A DNA stretch of 64,000 bases from Picocystis sp. L7 (GCA_020975725.1 QXJR01000030.1:186001-250000); one strand, 5' to 3'. Counted from the first letter of the stretch, positions 18,586-28,558 are shown. Notes: generated by a model not told the origin, from the sequence alone. Translations and numbers: made by a program.

Positions 18586-19029
18586 GGCCACGTGGAACGC
18601 GCTCTGCACAGGTTGTGTGCACGGCAGCACCGCCTAGATGGTCCAGGTGATCGACCAAGTGGATCAGGAAAGGAACACCACCACTTCTCCCAGTCCTGAT
18701 CCTACTTGTTCGCCCATGCTACCTTCCTCTCAACTTTCGTATCCATCGCTGCAATGCAAAGGAACACGGCACACGCGCCCGTCACGCCCAAGCTCTGTTC
18801 GCAAAACTCCATCAGACCACCGGGAAGGAAACCTCAGAGAACATAGACAAAGGCCTGTAGATCCGCGATGGTATGGACAAAACTACCGCGCCTACAGAAG
18901 AAACACTGGTGGGAAGTGCACTCACCAGACACAAACCCCAACACTCCGCTTGACAACAAGGAAAGCATCGCTCCAACAACAGTCCGGAACGAACGGGGGT
19001 GGAGATACTGGGATCGCCAAACCCTTCGC
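18586..19029. other. Upstream region of the amidohydrolase-GS gene
   Basis: 444 bp between two minus-strand genes. A plus-strand open frame of 218 codons begins at 18638 but runs antisense through the next gene and has Thr/Pro/Gln-rich composition without motifs, so it is not called. None of the recurrent palindromic elements is present. Confidence 0.4.
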
Positions 19030-20427
19030 TCAACCAGCTGTTTGGAGTATGCTGCGTACCTTTGCCACAAGGTCGGAGACGTATTCTTTTGTGCCATTGT
19101 CATCTTCATCGGAGTGGATCAGGTACTCATTTGCCCACCTGTCTGGAGCAGGGCCGCTGGTCCTGGAAGGCGTCTCGTGCGGGTACAACCTCAAAGAGAC
19201 CTTCCCTCTTGACTCCAAGGAAGAGAGGTATCCGCGATCCTGCAATGCTTTCGCTGGAATCAAGTACATGAACGCGAGCTTGGAGTCTCCCTGATCTGGT
19301 GTGCCATCCGGCATTGCGCCTGGAAGGGATACCCGCAGCAAATCAAAGTCGTCCACATAAAAAGGTTGCAAGGTCCTCCGGTGGCCATCCACACTCCTTC
19401 CTCCGTTCTTACGGAGGGATACAAGAAGGCCGTGTTGGTCCTTCACCCGGCTGGCCGTTGCATCCTGGATGCGAATGCGCCGACCGTCCACGTAGGCAAT
19501 GACGTTGTAGGTATATCCCTTGATGGAGATGACATGCTCGAAGCTCGCACGGACGTTGCATTTGTTCAGCAGGAGTTCTAAGAAGTGGTTGAGTGCATTC
19601 GAGTTCTGAACTCCCTTAGATGCTGCCACAGAAGTAATTTTCTTCCAGTCCTTTGCCGATTGGGACCACAAGACGTCGCCCAAGAGGTAGGTGATTTCGG
19701 CCAGGTGATCTGCCAGGTCAGTAGGGGATACTTCCATGTCACTCCACTTCCCACCCTCCACGATCTCCAAGAACCTCATGCCTTGTATTTTCTTTGCTGG
19801 GATGACCCACAACCTTCCTTCCTCCAGTGCCACGAACACCATGATTTGTCGATTGAGTGGATCGAGCTCGCAGAAGGACTTTCCGACCGTGAAGCAGGCC
19901 ACCATCTCTTCCCTCCTTCCTTTTCTCTTCATGGTTTTCGTGGTCCTGACACTCAGCCCGAACCAGCTGTCTGATTTCATCTCTTGGCTCCCTTCATCGC
20001 CCATGCGGTAGCACATGTTGGCCGGTGACCCTTCTGGGAGCACCTGGACTTCCATGGGTTCATCGTTGCCTGCATTGTTCAGGCTGTCCAGCACCAGTTT
20101 CCTTCCTCTGGCTGCAGTGCTGTGTATTTCTGAGTTCCTCCGATACTCCACTGCTCCTCCCACTTGATCCTGCTTGATCCATTCTTGTGGATCAGGCATG
20201 CCAATGGCTTCCAACCATCGTTCTGGTATGGCGGATTCGCGGCTTTGTCCTGGTTCGGGCTGGTTCTGTCTCCCTTTCGCTGCCCTCCACCGCTCCAATC
20301 CCAGGTTTCTCACCTTCCTCTCTCTCGCTTCCCTCGGGTGCGCCTCGTGGGCGGCATCCCAAGCTTCATGGCTGCTGCTGGTGGCGTACATCTTCCACTT
20401 CCTCCCACCAGCGGCCTTCTGCGCCAT
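19030..20427 (-). CDS. Uncharacterised protein with two similar halves
   Basis: 465 residues from the ATG at 20427; the open frame reaches 20547 but that part overlaps upstream sequence. I do not recognise the family. The N-terminal ~70 residues are basic and helical (EAWDAAHEAHPREARERKVRN). Two globular stretches follow with partly matching signatures: VACFTVGKSFCELDPLNRQ then MVFVALEEGRLWVIPAKKIQG, and FEHVISIKGYTYNVIAYVDG then KLAFMYLIPAKALQDRGYL. The alternating strands, the charged residues in IRIQDATAS and EMKSDSWFGLSVRTTK, and the IPAK motif recall restriction-endonuclease-like (PD-(D/E)XK) folds, but this is inference only. No signal peptide or membrane segment. It may be lineage-specific. 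Confidence 0.7.
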   Translation of the reverse strand: MAQKAAGGRKWKMYATSSSHEAWDAAHEAHPREARERKVRNLGLERWRAAKGRQNQPEPGQSRESAIPERWLEAIGMPDPQEWIKQDQVGGAVEYRRNSEIHSTAARGRKLVLDSLNNAGNDEPMEVQVLPEGSPANMCYRMGDEGSQEMKSDSWFGLSVRTTKTMKRKGRREEMVACFTVGKSFCELDPLNRQIMVFVALEEGRLWVIPAKKIQGMRFLEIVEGGKWSDMEVSPTDLADHLAEITYLLGDVLWSQSAKDWKKITSVAASKGVQNSNALNHFLELLLNKCNVRASFEHVISIKGYTYNVIAYVDGRRIRIQDATASRVKDQHGLLVSLRKNGGRSVDGHRRTLQPFYVDDFDLLRVSLPGAMPDGTPDQGDSKLAFMYLIPAKALQDRGYLSSLESRGKVSLRLYPHETPSRTSGPAPDRWANEYLIHSDEDDNGTKEYVSDLVAKVRSILQTAG

Positions 20428-22694
20428 CCCGAAGCGCACGTGGACGCCTTCAGCGATCGCACATGGTTCCAGCACCACCACCACGATCTTAGAAGACCTC
20501 GTTCCGCCTCGAAAGCGGAGCAGGCGAGGAGAAACGAGGCGCAGCACGAAGCAAGATCAAGCGCGCGATGGACATGAAAAGGAAACCAATGCCATGTGCC
20601 TCGACCCCCTTCCTACCTAAACCCTACACGAGTTAACCTCGAAGGCTCCCCCCCCCTCACTCCCACCCACCCACCTCGGGTCCGTAGGATCGAAAGGGGG
20701 GGACGAACCGGGGAAAGGGAGGTCTTGAAAGGGAAGAAAGGGGTTCCACTCTCGGGTCGGGGAGCACCAGAACGGCGGGTTCGTGCAGTACAGGCGCGCG
20801 GTTCGTGCCCAGAGGAAGGTCCGGTCCTTGCCCTTGGGAGGGAGATGAACGTGCGGCGCAAAACAAAAAGACCTGGTCCCTCATGAAGTAGCATGCGTCA
20901 CGCACAGCCACCGGTGTTCCTCGTGATGCGCTGCCCATTCCCGTGCAACGCAAACCCGCCGCCCACGAAGGAACAACGGATCGGTTCTACAGAAAAGCGC
21001 TTCACCGGACCAAAGGATGCCCCCACGGTGAAAGCCGGGGTGTAGTGAGGGAGCACCGTGATAGAGAAAAGATGATGTCTACAGCCACTGCCCATCCCCC
21101 CGATTCACAATGCACGTATCCTAAAACGTGAGTACCTTCGAGCAGGAGCCAAACTCCACATCTGATTCTCGAGGAAGGAAATTTGTGCGGAAAAAAGCCT
21201 TCTCCTTTTCCACGTTCGAATCCCATTGGAGGAAAACTTCTTGCCATAGATATGAAGACGTGATCAATTCGACAAGTGCAGCTACCGCATGAAGGCGTCG
21301 AATGGTTCCCTCCTTTTAACATTTTGATCGATGTACATGGACCGCACAAAAAATGGGGGAAATCAAACGGACGGAACAAGTGGACGAGGACGCTTTTTGA
21401 TGGTGATCCCCGAATGACAACGTATGTAAAGCGTGAAACCCCCAACGCTCTTCGCAAAGATGGTCATGCAATGGGTAGACCTTCTTGTAGGCATAATCGA
21501 AAAAACATCCACAATTCACGGCCTCAATCGATCAAACGATGCGTTGCAATGCAAGAAAAGGAAACAATGACGAGGAGACAATGTTCGAGAGGACAAAGGA
21601 GGAGCACCATTGTGTGCGATTCCTTGAAGAGTTTGCCATGTTGGTTTGACTGTTTACCCCATGATGCCCGTTTTCTATTATTCCATGCTCCGACCACTTC
21701 TTGTATGCTGCACGAAAATTGGTACGAAGTGCGTTGGCTCGTTCAAGCCACGCTTGTATATTTCTCGGTTGCACTTGCGTGCAGAATCGGACACGTTTTT
21801 CGACAATGCTCCACACACCTTGCGCCTCACGATTGGGCGCCGGACCACATGTGGATGGTTTTTTTATAAAAGCGTTTCGGTGCCCAACGCTTTGATTGAC
21901 ATCGCGTTTGAAAACCTCGAGTGGCAGCACTTTGATCCCACTTTTGGTGATTGCACCACACGCTTCGTTCTATCGTGCAGGAATTCAAGTATATCCCAAA
22001 GTCAATGCACCGAAATCGTAAAAGGAACAGGTTGCATTTGCGCGTTACGGTTGGGCAAAAGCAGAGTCCACATACGCGTACGCCTTGGAATTTCTTGCGG
22101 TCTCCTTGCACAAATCGATTGCATGTCTTGCCCATTGTTCTATGGGCTGGACCCCATCAGCATGATCGTATCGGTGTTCGTTGCTACATATTCCGTGTCT
22201 CGGAAGCTTTTCCGCTTCTAGGAACTTGGAAACGGAGCCTGGCATGGACCGAAGACGTGTTTTTGAAACCGAAACATCCTTTGGGACCACGTGCCGCTCG
22301 CCGATACACGAGTGTACCTTTGCGTTGCCTTGGATCCATCCCCATCGATTCATTGCGATCGCATGCGCCCCTTTCCCTTGCGTTCTTCCTTTCCACTCTT
22401 CTTCCAAGGACGCATGCGAGATGGTCGCCGGAGGTCCGTGTTGTGTGTTTCTACGCCACTGCACACGTCCATCTTCGCCACGTACGTGTGCCTTTTCCTG
22501 TTCATTTCCAAGGATTTCCCTTGGGGCTGATCCGTTCCCCTCTCTCCTTCGAAAGGGCCTTCGCGTTCCTTTCGATTGGGAATCGCACTTCCCATCGATT
22601 GGGGACCTCGTCCCTTTCGAACCCGGGGTCTTCCTCGACCAAGGTCGACGGTTCGCGACAGAATCGACGCCATTCTTGCAGCTTCGCGACGAAG
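20428..22694. other. 2.2-kb divergent intergenic region
   Basis: Upstream region of the duplicated-domain gene (minus) and of the dehydratase gene (plus). Contents: CGAGTTAAC at 20629, ATCGAAAGGGG near 20689, and a GTGAGT donor-like site near 21129 that I could not attach to a convincing exon. The part from 21200 to 22200 is lower in G+C. Open frames of up to 197 codons (21276-21869) lack motifs and are not called. No structural RNA recognised. Confidence 0.4.
22548..22632. promoter_or_regulatory. TTCGAAAGGG and TTTCGAACCCGGG elements
   Basis: TTCGAAAGGG near 22549 and CCCTTTCGAACCCGGGG near 22613, separated by AT-richer sequence with two CATCGATTGGG-like segments. They lie 65 to 145 bp upstream of the dehydratase start codon, a typical spacing for this family in the window. 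Confidence 0.55.
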
Positions 22695-23747
22695 ATGGCG
22701 AAGATGGAGAACGTGCTCGTGACCGGTGTGGCTGGATTCGTGGGCTCCCACTTCGCCAGGAGGATCCTGCACGCGTCCAGCGTGAAGACGGTGGTCGGTG
22801 TGGACAAGATGTCCACCACCAGCAGCTGGAACAACCTCCAGGAACTCCAGAGGCAGGAAAGGTTCGTCTTCGTGCAAGGAAACGTCCTCTCCGAAGGATT
22901 TGTAGGACTGCTGTGCGAAGCGTACGAAGTGGACACCGTCGTGCACTTTGCCGCACAGACCGTCTGCGACGAAGACCTGGCCCACAGTCCAGATTTCACG
23001 CTCAACAACGTCCTGGGAACCCATGTGATTCTGGAATCCTTGCGAATGTATGGGAAAATCGAAAGGTACCTGTACATCAGCACAGATGAAGTGCATGGAA
23101 AGAGCATCAAAATGTGCGAAGCGCAGGAAGAAGAACAGCTGCTCTTGGAGCCACCGAATCCCTACTCCGCAGCCAAGGTGGGAGCGGAGTTGATGAGCAA
23201 GGTGTACGCACTAGCGTACGGGCTGCCAGTCATCGTGGTGCGTCTGACCAACGTCTACGGACCCTGCGAGTTTCCCTTCCGTGCCATCCCGAAATTCATC
23301 ATGCTGGCGTTGAGCGGCAAGCCACTTCCTGTCCACGGAGATGGTTCCGCAACACGGTCGTTCATCTACATCGACGATGTCGTGGATGGCCTGTGCACCA
23401 TACTCAAAAAAGGGTCAACACAAGAAACCTACGTTCTGGGACCATCTTGCCAAAAAAAGATGGTCGACGTTGCGAACGATGTTCTAGCTATAGTTGGAGA
23501 CACATCACAGGAAGCGACAGCGATTTTTGTGGACCGGAGACCGTTTGTCGAAGAACGTTACTTTGTGTTGGACGAAAAGCTGCGGTCACTTGGATGGGAA
23601 GAAAAGGTAACTTGGTTAGAAGGTCTCAAAAAGACAATTTATTGGTATAGGCACCATGGTGCCACATGGTGGAACATGCAGCCAGAGAGGAACAGTACAA
23701 GTGCCCTGCTTGGTCTCCATGCTGCGATCAAACGTAGCAAAGACTAG
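22695..23747 (+). CDS. NDP-glucose 4,6-dehydratase (extended SDR, RmlB/TGDS/RHM-like)
   Basis: 350 residues. NAD-binding glycine motif GVAGFVG at 11-17; catalytic Tyr157-x3-Lys161 in PYSAAK; and STDEVHG at 129-135, whose Asp-Glu pair is diagnostic of 4,6-dehydratases rather than epimerases. Other family segments are TVVHFAAQTVCDEDLAHSP, LTNVYGP and HGDGSATRSFIYIDDVV. The expected reaction converts UDP- or dTDP-glucose to the 4-keto-6-deoxy sugar, the first step toward rhamnose for wall or extracellular polysaccharide. It is a single-domain enzyme without the epimerase/reductase domain of plant RHM. The open frame extends upstream to 21951, but that part contains the promoter-type elements. 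Its TAG stop overlaps the stop of the convergent PIF1 gene. Confidence 0.93.
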   Translation: MAKMENVLVTGVAGFVGSHFARRILHASSVKTVVGVDKMSTTSSWNNLQELQRQERFVFVQGNVLSEGFVGLLCEAYEVDTVVHFAAQTVCDEDLAHSPDFTLNNVLGTHVILESLRMYGKIERYLYISTDEVHGKSIKMCEAQEEEQLLLEPPNPYSAAKVGAELMSKVYALAYGLPVIVVRLTNVYGPCEFPFRAIPKFIMLALSGKPLPVHGDGSATRSFIYIDDVVDGLCTILKKGSTQETYVLGPSCQKKMVDVANDVLAIVGDTSQEATAIFVDRRPFVEERYFVLDEKLRSLGWEEKVTWLEGLKKTIYWYRHHGATWWNMQPERNSTSALLGLHAAIKRSKD

Positions 23748-25474
23748 TGATCTGACACTGTCACCATATGCACCTGCACCTGCTCGTAAAATTTTTGGAC
23801 TTTGGGATGGGCCTTGATGCTCGACCTGGAAAAATGACCGGACATCTGGAGCCCCGAAAGAGAGCGAACCCTGCTGAGGGCAACATATGCTTGCCCGTAT
23901 TCCCAAACCTTATCAAGTGAGACGACTACCCTGTCCAGAGACATGCCTTGTGATTTGTGAACTGACAACGCCCATGCAAGCTGTAATGGTATTTGTGTAC
24001 GTTTGATCTGCATCGTGTTTGCGACCGCAACCCAAGTCTCCCGGCTGATGGTGTGTTGTTCGCCAGAAGCAAATTTAACAATGGGAAGATGGAGGCTACC
24101 TGCAAAGCCAACCACCAACCCTCTGGAGCCGTTCACAAGCTTCTGCGACACGTCCAGGGTCTTGTTGAGCACCACTTGAGCTCCTACTTTCAAACGCAGA
24201 AGTGGTTGCGCTGGGCACAAAGCATTCAGCAGTGACTCAGGGCCACTATCGATCGCTTTGAAGTCAATGCTCTCACCTTCCAAATCGCGCAAGTGCGTTT
24301 CATTGGCGGCCTGTAGATCGATTTTGTGCGTGCATAGCCTTGTAGGCAGGATGCCATCTCCAGCATCTTTCGGGCGACCATAGCATCCTTGTAAACGCTT
24401 GAGAGTTTCGTTTGTGCAGATGCCTTTCCGTAGATCGTTCAACATTTCTGCAAACATCCCATCATTCTGCCTGAAGATAGTGGAAAGCTCTACCACGCTC
24501 TGAATGCAGGTTCCCCAGGTGTTTGACTCGAAGGCAAATCTAGTTTCCATCTGCCCTCTGGTGACTGGCGGGAGCTGGTAAAAATCTCCGGAGAGCACCA
24601 ATTGTATTCCCCCGAAAGGACGCTCGCTTCTGCGAACTGCACGTGCGATGGCCTCCAACGTGTCAAATGTATCGGCATCTAGCATGGACACCTCGTCAAT
24701 GACCAATCGTTTTGTTTTGATCCACCTTTTCCTCGCCTCCCCGCGAGATGCTTTCAAGATGAGAGAATCAAGTGACCCGTCACCCCTACCTATCCCTGCA
24801 AAACTATTGACGGTGGTCCCTCCAATAAGGCTTGCAGCCAGTCCAGTTGTTGCAGTTGCAAACGTGTTTTCCTGGTTGCACGTCTGCAGGATGGTTTGGA
24901 TTAGCATGGACTTTCCCGTGCCTGCGCTTCCAGTGAAGAAGACGTTGCGACCCGCATGGACTAGCTCCATCACTTTTTGTTGCGAAGGTGTTAGTTTCAG
25001 ACCCCCCAGCTCCCGCAGCTGTTGCGTTTGCGTCCTCCGACCGGTTCGATTTGCTGCACCTCCATCGTCGACTTTCTTCTTTTCCGTCTCCTGTATCTTC
25101 TCTCTGTGTATTTGGTTTCTGCCGTGCGTTTGTGGACGGCCTTGTGGCAGGACTGTGTGGTGTGTGTTGGGGCATCTTCGGTGGTTTAGAAGCATTTGCG
25201 CCAGTTCCTTCAGTTCCCTCTCCACGGCCTCCGAGAGCATGACGTGTACCCCTTCACTTTCGATGACGACGGTCATTCTCCCTTTGTTGATCCACTTGGT
25301 GTGGAGCTGAAGCTTCCCCAGCTTCAGGCACACGGGTTTGGGCTGCAAGCCCAGTTCCAGCACCGTCTTACCCGTTCGTCCGTCCACGAGCCCTACCGCG
25401 CAGTTCCTGGCCGTCCTTCGCTTCACGAGTCCCCTGGTTTGGCTGTTCCATTCTACGGTCACGTCTGCGAGCAT
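23744..25474 (-). CDS. PIF1: PIF1-family 5'-3' DNA helicase
   Basis: 576 residues. Helicase motifs in order: LTPSQQKVMELV (Q-like motif), Walker A TGSAGTGKS at 181-189, TATTGLAASLIGGTTVNSF (Ia), VIDEVSMLDAD (II), LSGDFYQLPPV (III), VELSTIFRQND (IV), VHKSQGMSLDRVVV (V) and GQAYVALSRVRSLSGL (VI). PIF1 helicases unwind G-quadruplexes and act in mitochondrial and nuclear genome maintenance and at telomeres. The first 150 residues hold an extra domain: VEWNSQTRGLVKRRTARNCAV and VVIESEGVHVML look beta-rich, followed by a basic linker. No Helitron Rep domain is present, so this is a host helicase rather than a transposon fragment. The last codon and stop share bases with the dehydratase stop on the other strand. 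Confidence 0.95.
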   Translation of the reverse strand: MLADVTVEWNSQTRGLVKRRTARNCAVGLVDGRTGKTVLELGLQPKPVCLKLGKLQLHTKWINKGRMTVVIESEGVHVMLSEAVERELKELAQMLLNHRRCPNTHHTVLPQGRPQTHGRNQIHREKIQETEKKKVDDGGAANRTGRRTQTQQLRELGGLKLTPSQQKVMELVHAGRNVFFTGSAGTGKSMLIQTILQTCNQENTFATATTGLAASLIGGTTVNSFAGIGRGDGSLDSLILKASRGEARKRWIKTKRLVIDEVSMLDADTFDTLEAIARAVRRSERPFGGIQLVLSGDFYQLPPVTRGQMETRFAFESNTWGTCIQSVVELSTIFRQNDGMFAEMLNDLRKGICTNETLKRLQGCYGRPKDAGDGILPTRLCTHKIDLQAANETHLRDLEGESIDFKAIDSGPESLLNALCPAQPLLRLKVGAQVVLNKTLDVSQKLVNGSRGLVVGFAGSLHLPIVKFASGEQHTISRETWVAVANTMQIKRTQIPLQLAWALSVHKSQGMSLDRVVVSLDKVWEYGQAYVALSRVRSLSGLQMSGHFSRSSIKAHPKVQKFYEQVQVHMVTVSDH

Positions 25475-26008
25475 CCAGGCTGCGCACTTGCTTCGTCAAC
25501 GCGCTTGGCTCTCCTCAGCTGTCGCTGTACCGTTTGAACTCGACACCCTGTCCACCTCCCCCCCTTCCTTCGTTCCCCCCTGTGTCCTTCTCTCCCCTTT
25601 TCATCGATATCAACCCGAAGATCGCGATGGTCGATCCGAAGAAGATCTCGATGCGACCGGGGACTCAACGGTCCGCTCCCTGGCCCCGAAGCTGAAAGGG
25701 ATCGGTTCCCTTCTAAAAGGGGAATGCGTTCCCTTTCGAACCGAACGATCCGTCCCTTCTGAACCCGTCCCTCGCCCCCCTTCGCCCCCTTCCTCGTCGG
25801 TCATCGCTCCCTTCCCCCTCCTCCTTCAGGGTCCGTTTCCGACGTTCGTCGAAGCGCGGGTACGTCCCGCGGAGGATCTCCTGCGGGTTTTGGCGCCTGC
25901 TTTGCATTCGAATGGATTCATTTTTTCGTGGATCGCATCGAAGACGCGCGCATCTGGCGCGCCTCACGTGGACGAAACGAGGCGCGATCGACGTCCCAGG
26001 AGGCAGAG
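25475..26008. promoter_or_regulatory. Divergent promoter region with CCCTTTCGAACC elements
   Basis: 534 bp between the PIF1 and coiled-coil start codons. CCCTTTCGAACC lies near 25731, with imperfect copies (CCCTTCTGAACCCG near 25756, CATTCGAATGG near 25907). It is also rich in TCCC/CCTTC pyrimidine stretches. No coding sequence recognised. Confidence 0.5.
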
Positions 26009-27670
26009 ATGGCGGACAGCACGCCCCTGAGCCGACGTGCGAAGCTGGAGGCGTGGCGGAAGGAGCGTCGGATGCGCCTGGAGCGAGCCCAGGAAGGAGG
26101 AGGCGTGGGGCCAGCAGGAGCACCGCACGGATCCGCGGCCACCTCTGCTACGCCGGTGTCCGTGCGACTGGGAAGGACCGAAGGCGTGGAAAGGACGGCC
26201 GTGGAATTGAGGAGCCATGGGAAGGAAGAAGAGGCGCATCGCCTGCGACAAGCCCTGCGAGAGGCCGAAGAGAGGAGGCAAGAGGTGCAAGGCAGGCTGG
26301 AAGAAAAGGACAGAGAGAATGCTCGGCTGATGGGCGAGCTGGAAGGATTGAGAAAAGCCGTGGAAGCATGGGAAACATGGGAAAGTAGAGCCACGCAGGA
26401 CATCAAAGCGGAACTGCAAGAAGCACGGGACAGGGAAAGGAAGCTGGAAAGGGAGATGGCGATCATGGAAGCAGGGGCGGCACAAACCGAGAAGGAAACG
26501 GTGCGACTGAGAGAGGAATGCAAGAACATGCACGAACAGCTCCAGGAGATCGGGGCCAGGCACAGGGAGCGAGAGGAGAAGACGAGGAAGAAGCTCGAGG
26601 AGGCCGAGAAGAACGTGGAGGAACTGCAAGACGAGAACCGTAAACTCAAGAAGGCCTCCTCCACGTCCAGGAACCACGGCTCTGCCATGTCCAGGGAAGA
26701 AATGGACTCACTGCAAGCTACCGCCGCAGCCGCACAGCAGGAGCTCATCGATCTCATCCAACAGAAGAAGGGCGTGGAGGCGGACCTGAACAAGTGGATT
26801 CGGGCGGCAGACGGCCATCAAGCAGAGCTGAGAATGAAAGAAAAAAGCATTCGTTCCTTGCAAGGGGAAGTAGAGAAGGCAGAACGACTCGTTTGGGAGA
26901 AGGAACAGGAATTGGAGCGCATGCGTGAGGAATCAAGCCAGGGGGGAGCCGCCGAAGCGCTGGCGACGCTGGAGGAGAAGCTTCAAGAGCAAGAGGAGTG
27001 GCTTGCCGAAGAGAAAGCAGAGAACGAGCGTTTACGACTCAGACTTGCCCAAGTCACGTCCGAGAAAGAGGAACTATCAGACAGGCATCATGCCCTAGAT
27101 TCGGAACTGCAAGAAGCGGTGGACGGGCAGCGGGCTGCCGAAGAGCTGGTGGAAGGCATTCGTTTGGAAGCCGCGATCGAAGGGGAGGAGCTGCGTGCAG
27201 AGATCAGTCGTATGGACACCTTATTAGAAGAAGCGAAGAAAGAGATCGAGGCGCTGCAGCAACGTTTGCAGGAGGCACACATCACTGTCCACGCCCACGA
27301 CCACCCCCCGAATCCGAATATCGCATCCACAACTCCTTGTTCGGCCGAGAGCCAGAAGAGCGCTTCCCACCACATTGAATCGCTCAAGGCACGCTTGTCC
27401 CGAGTGCTCAGCCACCAGCCCACTGATTCCATGCAACGGTCTCACTGTCCGGTACAGGAAGAGGACCAGGTGGCCGTTCGTCTTGGTTTTGGAACGGAGG
27501 AATCCCATGGGGCACCGGACGGTCGGCATCACCGTGGTCAGGAACAGACGGGAGAGACCCATCCCCCCAAACCGCGCAGCCAGGCGATGGCAGAGAAGGT
27601 CCACGCGGACGCCGGGGGCCATCGGCCAGCGCGCAAGGTATTGGGTCGCATCGACAACTTGAACCATTGA
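26009..27670 (+). CDS. Long coiled-coil protein
   Basis: 553 residues from the ATG at 26009; an earlier in-frame ATG at 25928 lies in likely untranslated sequence. Residues ~70-460 are an almost continuous Glu/Lys/Arg/Leu heptad coiled coil (for example EALEKLEEKLQEQEEWLAEE-like stretches). The N-terminal 60 residues are basic with a Gly-rich linker. The last ~100 residues change character: His-, Arg- and Pro-rich, without heptads. Other frames are also open there, so the annotated C-terminus may be wrong, for example because of an unseen intron near 27400. Such proteins act as golgins, centrosomal or cytoskeletal linkers; nothing here decides among these. Its end lies 88 bp from the TrmJ stop. 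Confidence 0.75.
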   Translation: MADSTPLSRRAKLEAWRKERRMRLERAQEGGGVGPAGAPHGSAATSATPVSVRLGRTEGVERTAVELRSHGKEEEAHRLRQALREAEERRQEVQGRLEEKDRENARLMGELEGLRKAVEAWETWESRATQDIKAELQEARDRERKLEREMAIMEAGAAQTEKETVRLREECKNMHEQLQEIGARHREREEKTRKKLEEAEKNVEELQDENRKLKKASSTSRNHGSAMSREEMDSLQATAAAAQQELIDLIQQKKGVEADLNKWIRAADGHQAELRMKEKSIRSLQGEVEKAERLVWEKEQELERMREESSQGGAAEALATLEEKLQEQEEWLAEEKAENERLRLRLAQVTSEKEELSDRHHALDSELQEAVDGQRAAEELVEGIRLEAAIEGEELRAEISRMDTLLEEAKKEIEALQQRLQEAHITVHAHDHPPNPNIASTTPCSAESQKSASHHIESLKARLSRVLSHQPTDSMQRSHCPVQEEDQVAVRLGFGTEESHGAPDGRHHRGQEQTGETHPPKPRSQAMAEKVHADAGGHRPARKVLGRIDNLNH

Positions 27671-27757
27671 GTCCACCTCACGGTCGGTTGCGACCGAGGT
27701 CGGATTCTCCGTGGGTTGTCTCGTTTGGGCATGTGCTCGGGTGCTTCCGTCATTGCA

Positions 27758-28558
27758 TCATCGATGCTGTTCGGTTCCGTTCCACGCTTCGCTTACGGCG
27801 CTTCCGTGGAGGCTGGTGAGGATGCCGTGCAGGGCTTGTAGCTCTTGCACGTCCACGTCGGTCCTTTTGAGCAACCTTTCGAGGTGCCTGATCCTCCTCC
27901 TCCCTTCGTGTGGCAGGCATTCGGACGTGGCCATGGCCCTTCGCACGCGATTCAGCCAGGCTTCTTTTTCCACCAGCTCTGCGTTTCGATGGGTCCTTTC
28001 GCGTCCGAATGGCTTGGCCACGTCCATGGCGGTGGTGGCGTGTCGGAATTCGTCGCTGAGGGCCAAGCACACCGCATGGGACAGGTTGAGGCTGCCTTGT
28101 GTACGTCCTGTGGGCAGGTAACATCCGTGCGTGCACGCCATGATTTCTTCGTCGGTGAGTCCGGACTCTTCGCGTCCAAACACCAAGGCCACCGTCGATG
28201 GCGCGTCGTGGGCGGACGTGCGCCACGGCAGTGGTCCACGTGCGTCGGCGCGCAGGAGGGAAGGGCGCATGCCTCCTGCACGTCTGGTGAAGGCCACGGC
28301 GTAGCGTGCGCCTTGCAGAGCCTCTTGGAGGTCTTCGTGCACCTGCACCATGGCCATGGCACGTGCGTCTCGCGACACCTTCACGAGGCGTCCTTCGTCT
28401 CGGTATCGACACCGCGGACGCACCAAGCGCAGGTCTTCGCATTCGAAGGCGTCGCAGGCCCGTGCGGATGCCGCCACGTTCTCGGACGTGCGTGGCGACA
28501 CCAGGACGGTGCGCACGTGCCACAGCATCGATCCAGGACGCGGCGAAGGCGTCGCCAT
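27758..28558 (-). CDS. trmJ: TrmJ-like SPOUT tRNA 2'-O-methyltransferase
   Basis: 266 residues from MATPSPR at 28558. SPOUT motifs: VLVSPRTSENVAASARAC (motif 1, normally VLVEPQHPGNIGAAARAM), STVALVFGREESGLTDEEI (motif 2) and GSLNLSHAVCLALSDEF (motif 3), which together form the knotted SAM site. The C-terminal ~70 residues (RHLERLLKRTDVDVQELQALHGIL) match the bacterial TrmJ C-terminal helical extension. TrmJ methylates the ribose of nucleotide 32 in several tRNAs. The Asn and Arg contacts of motif 1 are kept. The N-terminal 15 residues could be a short organelle signal; the compartment is not certain. An internal ATG at 28528 is an alternative start. Confidence 0.86.
   Translation of the reverse strand: MATPSPRPGSMLWHVRTVLVSPRTSENVAASARACDAFECEDLRLVRPRCRYRDEGRLVKVSRDARAMAMVQVHEDLQEALQGARYAVAFTRRAGGMRPSLLRADARGPLPWRTSAHDAPSTVALVFGREESGLTDEEIMACTHGCYLPTGRTQGSLNLSHAVCLALSDEFRHATTAMDVAKPFGRERTHRNAELVEKEAWLNRVRRAMATSECLPHEGRRRIRHLERLLKRTDVDVQELQALHGILTSLHGSAVSEAWNGTEQHR

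Noticed and set aside
18638-19294. 218-codon plus-strand frame
   Set aside because: Thr/Pro/Gln-rich without motifs and its second half is antisense to the duplicated-domain gene.
21190-21250. TTCGAATCCC (B-box-like) inside a TTTTCC/GGAAAA inverted repeat
   Set aside because: Bases before the TTCGAAT loop do not pair with those after it, and no D-arm half lies nearby on either side.
21276-21869. 197-codon plus-strand frame in the 2.2-kb divergent region
   Set aside because: No motif, no similarity pattern and a base composition like the surrounding non-coding sequence.
23744-25474. PIF1 helicase as part of a Helitron transposon
   Set aside because: No Rep/HUH domain, no terminal hairpin and CTRR end seen, and the gene has a distinct N-terminal domain and tight host spacing.
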